DNA of 64,000 nt from Chitinophagales bacterium (GTDB lineage: Bacteria; Bacteroidota; Bacteroidia; Chitinophagales; UBA10324), in contig JAIBAY010000003.1 in the NCBI GenBank assembly GCA_019694975.1, positions 372,001 to 436,000 on the forward strand, read 5' to 3'. Within the stretch, counting starts at the first letter, position 1. Each line of letters starts with the position of its first letter. Shown in pieces: positions 43,492-52,064 of this stretch. The notes beneath the pieces are model-generated. The model saw only the letters and a program-made list of their open reading frames with translations, made no database searches and was not told where the DNA came from. The position numbers were made by a program, and so were the translations under genes.

Positions 43492-44025
43492 TCATTCATG
43501 CTCTTTCAGGTATTCCTTATATCCTGCCTGTTCCAGTTCCTGCGCTTTATCTTCCACGCTGCTCTTCAGTTTGTTTTTATATGCAAGCAGTTTTTCAGCC
43601 AGTATTCCTCCATCGGTGAGTGCAAGAATCTGCAAGGCAAGCAACCCTGCATTGAATGCACCATTGATGGCTACCGTGGCCACGGGCACACCTTGTGGCA
43701 TTTGCACGATGGAATAGAGTGAGTCTATTCCATTCATTGCCTTCGACTGCACCGGCACACCAATGACAGGAAGGTGCGTAACAGCAGCTACCATACCGGG
43801 CAAATGTGCAGCACCACCGGCACCGGCAATGATTACCTTGATTCCTTGTCCTGCCGCCGACCTGGCAAAACTGATCAGACGGTCTGGTGTACGATGTGCC
43901 GACACGATCGTCAATTGGTATTGTACATTGAACTCTTCTAACACGGCTGCGGCATCCTTCATCACGTGAAGGTCGCTGTCGGAACCCATGATAATGGCAA
44001 CACTGCGTTGATTGGAATTTGTCAT
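43492..44025 (-). CDS. purE: N5-carboxyaminoimidazole ribonucleotide mutase
   Basis: A 177-residue class I PurE, converting N5-CAIR to CAIR in purine synthesis. The catalytic and substrate-binding motifs are present: [22 protein letters not shown] (active-site His), [17 protein letters not shown] and [29 protein letters not shown]. The length is normal. It lies 39 bases downstream of purK on the same strand, the usual operon order. Confidence 0.96.
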   Translation of the reverse strand: MTNSNQRSVAIIMGSDSDLHVMKDAAAVLEEFNVQYQLTIVSAHRTPDRLISFARSAAGQGIKVIIAGAGGAAHLPGMVAAVTHLPVIGVPVQSKAMNGIDSLYSIVQMPQGVPVATVAINGAFNAGLLALQILALTDGGILAEKLLAYKNKLKSSVEDKAQELEQAGYKEYLKEHE

Positions 44026-44064
44026 TGTATGGCGGATAAGTTTAATCGTGCAATTAATCTATGT

Positions 44065-45252
44065 TCATTTGCCGGATGAGGCTTGTACCGGATCTGCCTG
44101 TGTCAATTTGCGTATCGCGCAATGATCCCGAACCCACCGGGCTTTTTGTCGTGCTGCTCTTACATTATCAGCCAGGATCGTGATATGCCCGAGTTTGCGC
44201 ATCGGTCTCGATTCCTTTTTACCATACAGATGCACATAAACTCCCGGAAGACTCAGTATCTCATCGTAACCGTGAAGATAATATTGCCCTGTAAAATCTA
44301 CCGGCCCGAGCAGGTTGATCATCACAGCTGGTTTTATTACCTCGGTGTTGCCCAGTGGCAGGCCTAAAAGAATACGCAATAACTGTTCGTATTGTGAAGT
44401 ATAACAGGCTTCAATGGTATGATGTCCGCTGTTGTGCGGGCGTGGCGCCATTTCATTTACATACCATTTGTCTTTGTTATCGAGGAAGAGTTCAACAGCA
44501 AAGATTCCTACGCCACTCATGCAAGCCACCACCTTCATCGCCAGGTCATTTGCCTTCTTCAGCAAATCTTTGTTGAGTGAAGCGGGACAAACAAGCCATG
44601 TTACGAGGTTGGCCACCGGATCAAACTCCATTTCCACCGGCGGATAACAGCACATATTACCTTTCAAATCCCTCGCTACAATAATAGAGACCTCTTTTTT
44701 GCATTCAATAAAGGCTTCCAGTACTGATGGCGTCTTAAAGGGAATACCTCCCTGCTTCAACACTTCGTCAGCATGCATGATGCGGACACCTCTACCATCA
44801 TATCCGTCTTTTCTCGATTTAGCAACAAATTTCTTCCAGCGGTTTGCTTTAATCGCTGCAGGCCATTCCTTTTCACTGTTTACCAGCTGAAATGGCGCCG
44901 TCGGTATTTTATTATCGTGGTAAAACTGCTTCTGCAAGCCCTTATCCTGCACCATCTGAAGAATCTGTGGTGCCGGAATCAGCATCTTCCCTTCTCGCTG
45001 CAGTTCCAACAGCGGAACAGTGTAAATATGCTCAATTTCATAGGTGAGTACATCTGCTACTTCACCTAATCTCCTGATGGGTCCGGCTTCAGCAATACTG
45101 CCAACTATATGATCATGAGCGATAACAGCAGCCGGGCAATTTTTGTCGGCGTCTACGATGATGCATTCAATATTGTACCGAAGTGCTTCTTCAATAAACA
45201 TGCGGCCCAGTTGTCCGCCACCTATCACTCCTATTACCGGCTTATTTTTCAT
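44065..45252 (-). CDS. purK: N5-carboxyaminoimidazole ribonucleotide synthase
   Basis: A 395-residue ATP-grasp enzyme making N5-CAIR from AIR, bicarbonate and ATP. Motifs are GVIGGGQLGRMF near the start, KSRKDGYDGRGVRI (ATP-grasp loop), VEAFIECKKEVSIIVARD-like central strands, and VNEMAPRPHNSGHHTIEACYTSQYEQLLR (Mg/ATP site). ATG 45252 gives the canonical N-terminus; a longer in-frame reading to 45432 is unrelated to the family. Two CTTTGCGTC boxes lie upstream. Together with purE it forms a two-gene purine unit. Confidence 0.96.
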   Translation of the reverse strand: MKNKPVIGVIGGGQLGRMFIEEALRYNIECIIVDADKNCPAAVIAHDHIVGSIAEAGPIRRLGEVADVLTYEIEHIYTVPLLELQREGKMLIPAPQILQMVQDKGLQKQFYHDNKIPTAPFQLVNSEKEWPAAIKANRWKKFVAKSRKDGYDGRGVRIMHADEVLKQGGIPFKTPSVLEAFIECKKEVSIIVARDLKGNMCCYPPVEMEFDPVANLVTWLVCPASLNKDLLKKANDLAMKVVACMSGVGIFAVELFLDNKDKWYVNEMAPRPHNSGHHTIEACYTSQYEQLLRILLGLPLGNTEVIKPAVMINLLGPVDFTGQYYLHGYDEILSLPGVYVHLYGKKESRPMRKLGHITILADNVRAARQKARWVRDHCAIRKLTQADPVQASSGK

Positions 45253-45278
45253 TTGATAACAGCGGCTAAACGCCGTTA

Positions 45279-45314
45279 CAAAGGACGCAAAGGATTTGGA
45301 AAGACGCAAAGAAT
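45279..45314 (-). repeat. pair of CTTTGCGTC boxes upstream of purK
   Basis: On the minus strand the word CTTTGCGTC occurs twice, about 19 bases apart, each in a T/C-rich setting, just before the purK start. The word is the same as the tail of the Bacteroidota -7 box seen at rpsT (TATCTTTGCGTCC). It may be a pair of overlapping promoter-like sites or a copy of a dispersed intergenic repeat known in many genomes of this phylum. Confidence 0.4.
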
Positions 45315-45574
45315 ACTTTTCGAAGAAAAGATCATGGTGCGCAGATGAAGCAAATCGCATGGTGCTGTTGGCTATAAAACATCGGGCAGCAATAATTTCT
45401 ATCAATACGGTGATTGCACTACCGGTAACCATTATTTTTCAAATCAGAAAAACCGCGGAAGTGAAGAACAGGAAAAGTAACGCGCCTGCTTATCTCAGTT
45501 GAAATCAATTGATGAGCTCAGTCACTTCTTTGTCAATTCATAGCAGCCTCTCTGTCGTGTTGTTCACCGTAAAT

Positions 45575-45610
45575 TCAAAAAAAATACATCCCGGCGATTC
45601 CGGGATGTAT
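45575..45610 (-). terminator. intrinsic terminator of the M13 peptidase gene
   Basis: ATACATCCCGG and CCGGGATGTAT form a perfect 11-base-pair stem with a five-base loop. On the minus strand it is followed by eight T residues. It lies about 85 bases after the stop codon. Confidence 0.8.
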
Positions 45611-45695
45611 CTGCGCTTCAAATGCAATTTGCAATTTCAACCTGCTATGTGAGATGTCCGGCATGCATATAAAGTGCAGCCTGCCATAGTATACG

Positions 45696-47741
45696 CTACC
45701 AGACTTTGCCGCGTACCGATTCGCTGCGGTACATCTTATCGCCTTCCTTTACGCCGAAGGCCTGATAGAATTCCGGCATATTGGATAATGTTCCGATCAC
45801 GCGGTATTTGCCGGGTGAATGTGGATCCATCACCAGCCGGCGCTTCTGCTCCTCCGGCCTGAATGATCCGGCCCACACTTTTGCAAAGCTGATGAAGAAC
45901 CGCTGATCCGGTGTCATTCCGTTAATCACCATCGTGTCCTGTTTATTGGAAGGCGATGCCTTTTTAAAAGCATAATAGGAAATGGTAAGTCCACCCAGGT
46001 CAGCAATATTCTCACCTTGCGTCAGTTCACCGTTAATGAAGAAACTGTCGATCGGCGAATAGCCATTGAATTGCTCGGTGATCAGTTTGGTGCGACTTTC
46101 ATATTGCTCGGCGTCAGTCTTTGTCCACCAGTCGCGCAGGTTACCGTCGGCATCATACTGCCTTCCCTGATCGTCAAACCCATGCGTAACTTCATGACCG
46201 ATCACCGCACCGATGGCGCCATAATTTACCGCATCATCCCCATCTGCATAGAAAAACGGCGGTTGCAGGATAGCTGCGGGAAACACGATTTCATTATTAA
46301 CCGGGTTGTAATATGCATTCACCGTTTGTGGTGTCATCAGCCACTCTGACCTGTCCACTTCGGTTCCTAACTTATTGAGATTCCTGCGCGATTCAAAAGC
46401 AATGGCACGGGCCACGTTCATAATGAACGGACCTCTGTCAATTTCCACGCTTGAATAGTCGCGCCACTTATCCGGATAACCAACCTTGATCGTCAGCTGA
46501 CTCAGTTTCTTTTGCGCGTATTCCTTCGTGCTGTCTGTCATCCAATCCACGTTTGCTATCCGTTCGCTGTATGAGGCAATCAGGTTGTGAATAAGTTCGA
46601 GCATTCGCTCTTTGGATGATGCCGAAAAATTAGCCTTTACATATTCTTCACCCACCAATTCTCCCAGACAAAAATTCTCAAGATCCTGTATCCTTTTCCA
46701 TCTCGGATCAATCTGCTCAATACCACGGATAGTTTTGCTGTAGAAGTTAAAGTCTTCCATAGCATAGGCTGTGCTCAGGTTGCTGGCAGCACTGTTAATA
46801 ACATGAAATCTGAAATATGTTTTCCAATCATCAATCGCAGCAGTTTTCAATACCTCATTTACCTGTTTCAGGTAGAGCGGCTGACTGACGATCAGCGAAT
46901 CAAATGGCTTAAGTTCCAGTGTTTTATAATATACATCCCAATTGATAGCCGGATAGCTTTTTTTCAGATCTGTTAATGCCACCTTATTGTAAGTTGCATA
47001 AGGATCGCGTTGCTGTACCCTGGTCATGGAAGCTTTTGCAAGTCCCGACTCAATCCTGAGAATGGCAGCGGCATTTTTTTCCGCAGTGGCCTGGTCATCA
47101 CCCATCATTGTAAAGTACTTAATGATGTGCCTGCTGTATTCGTCCCTGATCTGCTTTGATTTTGCATCGGTCAGGAAATAATAATCACGGTCGGGAAGGC
47201 CCAGTCCGGTTTGGTTGAGATAGAAAATATACATCTTGCTGTTTTTCTGATCCTGATCAACATAGCCACTCAGCAATGCAGTAATATTGACAAGGTTGGC
47301 TTGTGCGGTAAACCGGATAACATCATCGGTTGTCTTGAATGCAGCTATGGAATCAAACCATGGCTTCAGCGGTGTGATGCCAGCCTCATCTATGGCAACG
47401 GAGTCCATGCCGGATGCAAAGAAGTCGCCCACTTTCTGTGTGCTGCTGCCTTTTGCCGCATTCTTGTCGGCGGCTGCCGACTCAAGCACTTTACGCACCT
47501 TGCTTTTCACGGAATCATCCACAACCTCAAATGCCCTCCAGGAGCTTTCCGTAGCCGGTATCGGGTTGGCAGCAACCCATTTTGCATTGACAAACTCGTA
47601 AAAATCCTGCACCGGACTGTAGGTTGAATCAAAGGTTGATACATCAATTGCGGTGTACATTTCAGGCATTTCTTTTTTGGACGTTGTGCAGGATGCAAAA
47701 AGCAGGAACCCTGCAACGGGAGCAAGCATTAATTTCTTCAT
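45696..47741 (-). CDS. M13 (neprilysin-like) metallopeptidase lipoprotein
   Basis: A 681-residue zinc peptidase. ATG 47741 opens a lipoprotein signal (MKKLMLAPVAGFLLFAS, lipid-anchored Cys18). The zinc site is GHEVTHGFDDQGRQ with HEVTH at residues 516-520, and the third ligand is in ENIADLGGL. The substrate-binding NAYYNPVNNEIVFPAAILQPPFF and the C-terminal SFAKVWAG and RVIGTLSNMPEFYQAFG are also present. Members degrade oligopeptides in the periplasm or at the surface. A longer in-frame start at 47990 has no support. A -7-like box TATCTTTG lies about 98 bases upstream and a terminator follows. Confidence 0.94.
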   Translation of the reverse strand: MKKLMLAPVAGFLLFASCTTSKKEMPEMYTAIDVSTFDSTYSPVQDFYEFVNAKWVAANPIPATESSWRAFEVVDDSVKSKVRKVLESAAADKNAAKGSSTQKVGDFFASGMDSVAIDEAGITPLKPWFDSIAAFKTTDDVIRFTAQANLVNITALLSGYVDQDQKNSKMYIFYLNQTGLGLPDRDYYFLTDAKSKQIRDEYSRHIIKYFTMMGDDQATAEKNAAAILRIESGLAKASMTRVQQRDPYATYNKVALTDLKKSYPAINWDVYYKTLELKPFDSLIVSQPLYLKQVNEVLKTAAIDDWKTYFRFHVINSAASNLSTAYAMEDFNFYSKTIRGIEQIDPRWKRIQDLENFCLGELVGEEYVKANFSASSKERMLELIHNLIASYSERIANVDWMTDSTKEYAQKKLSQLTIKVGYPDKWRDYSSVEIDRGPFIMNVARAIAFESRRNLNKLGTEVDRSEWLMTPQTVNAYYNPVNNEIVFPAAILQPPFFYADGDDAVNYGAIGAVIGHEVTHGFDDQGRQYDADGNLRDWWTKTDAEQYESRTKLITEQFNGYSPIDSFFINGELTQGENIADLGGLTISYYAFKKASPSNKQDTMVINGMTPDQRFFISFAKVWAGSFRPEEQKRRLVMDPHSPGKYRVIGTLSNMPEFYQAFGVKEGDKMYRSESVRGKVW

Positions 47742-48106
47742 GAATGAATGGGGGAATTTTTTAATGTCGAAAAGTGAATTAACAGAATCACGGAAGTTAT
47801 CCTGTAAAGCCGGAATGCCGTGGCCTTTTTTGGCGCCGCAAAGATAACAGGGTTTGCTGTGAATTATAGATAAGCCTCGAATATTTCGGCAAAAGCGCTT
47901 GAATATTCGACATATTTTTGCCGTAGTCCGACTTTTCAATTGGTGTGCAAGGGGTGGAATGATGTATTTTCGCCCGCCACCGGCAGCCATTCATTCACTG
48001 AACTTCAAACCAACTTGAAAAAGTTATAATTCACACGACCAAATTTGTATTTTTAAATCTGACGTGCCTGAACGTACCCTTTAAAATTCTTCATAAAATT
48101 TCAACT
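47742..48106. other. intergenic region between M13 peptidase and arylsulfotransferase
   Basis: These 365 bases lie between two divergent genes. A perfect -7 box for the minus-strand peptidase is listed separately. On the plus strand TATTTTTA near 48051 could serve the sulfotransferase. No small gene or tRNA is seen. Confidence 0.5.
47839..47846 (-). promoter_or_regulatory. -7 promoter box of the M13 peptidase gene
   Basis: TATCTTTG on the minus strand followed by CGGCGCC; a perfect TAnnTTTG. The upstream partner is not clear, and the leader would be about 90 bases. Confidence 0.4.
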
Positions 48107-50206
48107 ATGAGATTGATCCTTACCCTGTCTGTGTACCTTCTGTTTTCCAGGTTTGCCATTGCACAGTTTAATTATGTGAATCCCATCCCGGGTTCCTCCC
48201 ATCATCTTCCACAGACGACCATACTGCTGAAGAACGGCGATTTTATAGACCATTCATCTGTGGCCGACAATAGCTTAATGGATATTGCCGGATCTAAAAG
48301 TGGGAAACATGACTGGATCGCACGCCTGTCGGATGATGATAAAACCATCATCATCAAACCAACGTTGCCATTTGAATTTGGTGAAACTGTTTTCGTGGAG
48401 GTCCATCCTAAACTAAGAAAGGTAACTGGGGAAAAGATCAATGGTATTTCATTCAGCTTTGGCATACGCGAAAAGAATTCAGCAGCGCAGGAAGAACAGA
48501 TCAGGCAGTCAAGAATACAGTTTTTCATAGACGAATACGGTTATGATCCGACCGTGAAGCCGGCAGCAAAAATCACCTACCCGCTGGACTCGATGCCTCC
48601 TTATACTATCAGCACAAACAACAATCCTGCTCCGGGCCGTATCTTCTATACCAATCATGAAGATCAGTCAGGGGAACAGCCCGGCACCAATTCCTTCTCC
48701 ACCATCATTGAAAATAATGGCAAGATGATCTGGGCAAGGGATCTTGGCCAGAATGGCCGCGATTTTAAACTGAACGAAAGTGGTTATCTCTCCTACTTCT
48801 CGAGGGATAATGCGCAATGGATGATACTCGATTCCAACTATTATGTGATCGATTCTGTTCAATGCAAAAATGGTTATGAACTCTCCACCAATGATCATGA
48901 TGTGATGATGTATTCCGATGGACATATATTTCTGCTGGCATACGATATAATGATTACGGATCTTACAGCGTATGGCGGCTTGCCGGATGCAAACGTTCAA
49001 TACCTCGTGTTGCAGGAACTGGATCAGAACAGGGATGTGGTATTTGAATGGCGGAGTGAAGACCACTTTCAATTTACCGATGCCAATCAATATACGCCGC
49101 TCAGCAATCTAAATGTTGATTATGTACATGGAAATTCGATCGAACGCGATTTTGACGGCAACATATTAATTTCCTGTCGCAACATGGACGAACTCACAAA
49201 GATCAGTCATCAAACCGGTAATATAATCTGGCGGATGGGTGGCGAAAACAATCAATTCACCTTCGTCAATGACAATAACATAAAACATTTTGCCTCTCAG
49301 CATGATTTGCGAAGAATTGCGAATGGCAACATCATGATTTTTAACAATGGCAATAAGATGACGCCGCAAATCTCCAGCGCAAAAGAGTATGCGCTTGATG
49401 AGGCAAATAAAATTGCCACCCTCGTTTGGTACTATGAACATCCTGACGTGAATGGAATTAAGGTGTATGGTGCAGCCACCGGTAATGCGCAACGGCTGCC
49501 TAACGGCAACACGCTGATTGACTGGGGGCTGGTCGCCAATGGTGTACCCAATCATACGGAGGTAGATTATAACAAGAATATTGTATGGGAAATGAGTTTC
49601 GACAGTACTGACCAGAAGAGCTACCGTATTCATAAATACGATTGGTATCCTTGCAGCAGAATTTCAGGGTTTACCATGTCGGCGACGCCAAAACCTTCCA
49701 AGACAACACTGGCCTGGGGCCCTGCAACCGGTGTAAAAAAATATAAGCTGCAATACCGCCCGATTGGTACTGCCAACTGGATTGTAGCGCCGGCCCTTAC
49801 CAAAAACAAACTTCAGTTAACCGGATTACTGCCATCTACAACTTATGAATGGCAGGTGCAGACCTTATGTTCTTTTTCACCAATGAAAGTTTCAGCATTT
49901 TCGGTGCTTGACACGTTTACTACACCGCCTCAAAAATTGGCAGAATCCACGATTGCAGATGAAAACCCGCTTTTGCTTTTCCCTGTTCCTGCAGGCAACC
50001 TGTTAAATATTACGGCAAGCCAGTCATTAAAAGCAGACATCACGATCATGAATATGCTGGGGTCCGTCATGTATTCAACGCAGTTCAACAATGAAACAGA
50101 ACCGGTGCTGCATATCAATGTGGAGCAATGGCCGGCGGGCACCTACCTGGTGAAACTGGATGACGGGATACATGCGTTTGGACTCAGGAAGTTCGTGAAA
50201 GACTAA
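48107..50206 (+). CDS. arylsulfotransferase-like protein with FN3 domain and type IX tail
   Basis: A 699-residue secreted protein. The signal peptide MRLILTLSVYLLFSRFAIA is followed by a beta-propeller of the arylsulfate sulfotransferase type. Motifs include ILLKNGDFIDHSS, VDYVHGNSIERDFDGNILISCRNMDEL, IWRMGG, FASQHDLRRIANGNIMIFNNGN (the His of SQHD is the likely catalytic site) and LPNGNTLIDWG. A fibronectin-III domain spans about residues 520-605, and the last 80 residues form a type A secretion tail (PVPAGNLLNITASQSL, WPAGTYLVKL). It might transfer sulfate between aromatic or glycan acceptors, or act as a binding propeller; activity is inferred. Confidence 0.83.
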   Translation: MRLILTLSVYLLFSRFAIAQFNYVNPIPGSSHHLPQTTILLKNGDFIDHSSVADNSLMDIAGSKSGKHDWIARLSDDDKTIIIKPTLPFEFGETVFVEVHPKLRKVTGEKINGISFSFGIREKNSAAQEEQIRQSRIQFFIDEYGYDPTVKPAAKITYPLDSMPPYTISTNNNPAPGRIFYTNHEDQSGEQPGTNSFSTIIENNGKMIWARDLGQNGRDFKLNESGYLSYFSRDNAQWMILDSNYYVIDSVQCKNGYELSTNDHDVMMYSDGHIFLLAYDIMITDLTAYGGLPDANVQYLVLQELDQNRDVVFEWRSEDHFQFTDANQYTPLSNLNVDYVHGNSIERDFDGNILISCRNMDELTKISHQTGNIIWRMGGENNQFTFVNDNNIKHFASQHDLRRIANGNIMIFNNGNKMTPQISSAKEYALDEANKIATLVWYYEHPDVNGIKVYGAATGNAQRLPNGNTLIDWGLVANGVPNHTEVDYNKNIVWEMSFDSTDQKSYRIHKYDWYPCSRISGFTMSATPKPSKTTLAWGPATGVKKYKLQYRPIGTANWIVAPALTKNKLQLTGLLPSTTYEWQVQTLCSFSPMKVSAFSVLDTFTTPPQKLAESTIADENPLLLFPVPAGNLLNITASQSLKADITIMNMLGSVMYSTQFNNETEPVLHINVEQWPAGTYLVKLDDGIHAFGLRKFVKD

Positions 50207-50292
50207 TTTTCACTGAAAGGTATTGACCGTCCGATAAACCATGGAGAGATACTAATTGCCAGCATTAAGAAAGTTGAACGATATATTGCCAA

Positions 50293-50772
50293 TCAACAGG
50301 ATTCAATGAGCGCCACTGCATAAGCAGCCACACCTTCTTCTCTGCCGATAAATCCCATCTTTTCATTTGTGGTGGCTTTGATGGAGATGTCATCCGCCGG
50401 TATATCAAGCACTTCAGAAAGCGTCTTTTTCATGGCAGGAATGTGCGGGTTGATCTTCGGCTGTTCCATGCAAAGCGTGGCATCAATGTTACCCACCTTG
50501 TATTTCATTGCGGAGAGTTTCCCCATCACATTTTTCAACAATACCTTGCTGTCAATATTTTTATACTGCTGATCGTTATCCGGGAAATGAAATCCGATAT
50601 CTCTTAGTCCGGCGGCACCTAAGAGCGCATCGCAGATTGCATGAATTAATACATCCGCATCCGAATGGCCTGCAAGACCTTTGGAGAAAGGAACAATGAC
50701 ACCACCAAGCACGAGTGGCCTTTCAGCCGCCAATTGATGCACATCGAATCCAAAGCCGACTCTGACTGACAA
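50293..50772 (-). CDS. ispF: 2-C-methyl-D-erythritol 2,4-cyclodiphosphate synthase
   Basis: A 159-residue enzyme of the MEP isoprenoid pathway, closing CDP-methylerythritol phosphate to the cyclodiphosphate. The zinc ligands are visible: Asp10 and His12 (GFGFDVHQL) and His44 (LIHAICDALLGAAGLRDIG), with HFPDND and the C-terminal TTNEKMGFIGREEGVAAYAV. The only usable start is TTG at 50772, since a stop lies upstream in frame and no earlier ATG exists. It is 49 bases downstream of porV on the same strand and may be co-transcribed with it, an unusual partner for secretion genes. Confidence 0.95.
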   Translation of the reverse strand: MSVRVGFGFDVHQLAAERPLVLGGVIVPFSKGLAGHSDADVLIHAICDALLGAAGLRDIGFHFPDNDQQYKNIDSKVLLKNVMGKLSAMKYKVGNIDATLCMEQPKINPHIPAMKKTLSEVLDIPADDISIKATTNEKMGFIGREEGVAAYAVALIESC

Positions 50773-50821
50773 GATCTTGGAAATTTAATCCGGTTGGGAA
50801 AAACAAAAAGCGATCAGGAAA

Positions 50822-52012
50822 TTATTCACTTTCTGTTGGTGCTTCTTCCGGCACTTTCTTCAACGCATCAAAATCAAACAACAACGAGAAGCGCAGTGTG
50901 TTATCAAGCGGCGTTTTCTGGCTGGATGTAGGAATGAGGTAAGAAAAATTCAAACCGAACACATTGTACTTGATACCAAATCCGGCGGTGATATATTGCC
51001 GGGCACCTTTAGTTGGATCTTCATAGAAGAAACCGGCCCGCACGGCAAACAATTCGCGATACCAATATTCAGCACCGGTGGAAATCATGATCTCCCGCAT
51101 CTCTTCAGAGAAGCCGCCGGGCGCATCCGTGAAGGAAGTGAATATTCCTTCAGCAACACCGAGGCTTCTGTAGGTGCCGGCTGAGTCCGGTGTAGGAACA
51201 AGTAATTTATTAAGGTCAAGATTGAAGGAAAGTTTGTTATAATCATCAAACTGGAAAGTCAGATCAGTTCCGAGGCCGAGGTTGCAAGGAAGAAAGTCTT
51301 TATTCTCCGCGGATTCCGTATAAGTGATTTTGTTACCGATATTGGCTATCGTTGCGCCGATGCTGTAGGAGCCTTTTATTTTCCCAAATTTTGCCGGATG
51401 ATTGTAAATAGTGGAGATATCAGCCTTCACCGCTTTCCCGGCCTTAATCGGCACATTATTCACCACATAAGATGCAGCAAGATTGGAGTACACAAAGCCA
51501 AGGTTTAGTCCTACGCTCAGATGATTGGCAAGTTTCCTGGCATAACCAAGATCAATGGCAAATTCCTGCGGATTAAAATCACCGATTACATTGCCGGTAG
51601 TGCTGGTAAAAGTGATGCTTCCCAATGAAAAGTAGCGCAGGCCGAATGCAAGCGCCGAATTATCATCTACTTTATAATATCCACCAAGCGATGCAAGGTA
51701 AATATCGTTAACGAGCGCCCGCAGCCATGGTGTATACGTCACGCCCAATGCCAGCTTTTTGGTGGCAAAAGGAATTTTGGCAGTATTCCAGAAAACAGCA
51801 TTCGCATCCGCTGAAAGTGCGACACCTACGTCACCCATTGCGCCGGAACGGGCATCAGGTGTAATGCGTAAAAAAGGTACTGCGGTATTGATAACATTTA
51901 CACGGCCATCCAGCGAATCAGCTGCTGTCTGCGCATTTACAATCACAGAACTGCATACGGTTACCATGACAATAAAAATGCTTACTGTTCGCAATTGAAA
52001 GTTACTTTTCAT
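50822..52012 (-). CDS. porV: type IX secretion outer-membrane shuttle protein PorV
   Basis: A 396-residue outer-membrane barrel of the FadL-like fold. After a signal peptide (cleaved after VNAQ-type sequence) comes the PorV hallmark NTAVPFLRITPDARSGAMGDVGVALSADANAVFWNTAK. Barrel strands of alternating Gly/Tyr/Phe follow, and the C-terminus is FSLLFDFDALKKVPEE. PorV collects cargo with type A tails from the translocon and presents them to the PorU sortase. It lies 52 bases downstream of porU on the same strand, the standard pairing. No missing segment is seen. Confidence 0.94.
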   Translation of the reverse strand: MKSNFQLRTVSIFIVMVTVCSSVIVNAQTAADSLDGRVNVINTAVPFLRITPDARSGAMGDVGVALSADANAVFWNTAKIPFATKKLALGVTYTPWLRALVNDIYLASLGGYYKVDDNSALAFGLRYFSLGSITFTSTTGNVIGDFNPQEFAIDLGYARKLANHLSVGLNLGFVYSNLAASYVVNNVPIKAGKAVKADISTIYNHPAKFGKIKGSYSIGATIANIGNKITYTESAENKDFLPCNLGLGTDLTFQFDDYNKLSFNLDLNKLLVPTPDSAGTYRSLGVAEGIFTSFTDAPGGFSEEMREIMISTGAEYWYRELFAVRAGFFYEDPTKGARQYITAGFGIKYNVFGLNFSYLIPTSSQKTPLDNTLRFSLLFDFDALKKVPEEAPTESE

Positions 52013-52064
52013 CAGGAATTCTACTTGTTTTTTTAAGAATTAAAAAAGCGGGCAAAGTTAAGTT

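Larger units (their letters stand above)
45253..45695. other. intergenic region between M13 peptidase end and purK
   Basis: This stretch of 443 bases holds the M13 terminator at 45575-45610, repeated CTTTGCGTC-type boxes near 45279-45314 (minus strand), and otherwise no recognisable gene. Confidence 0.55.
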
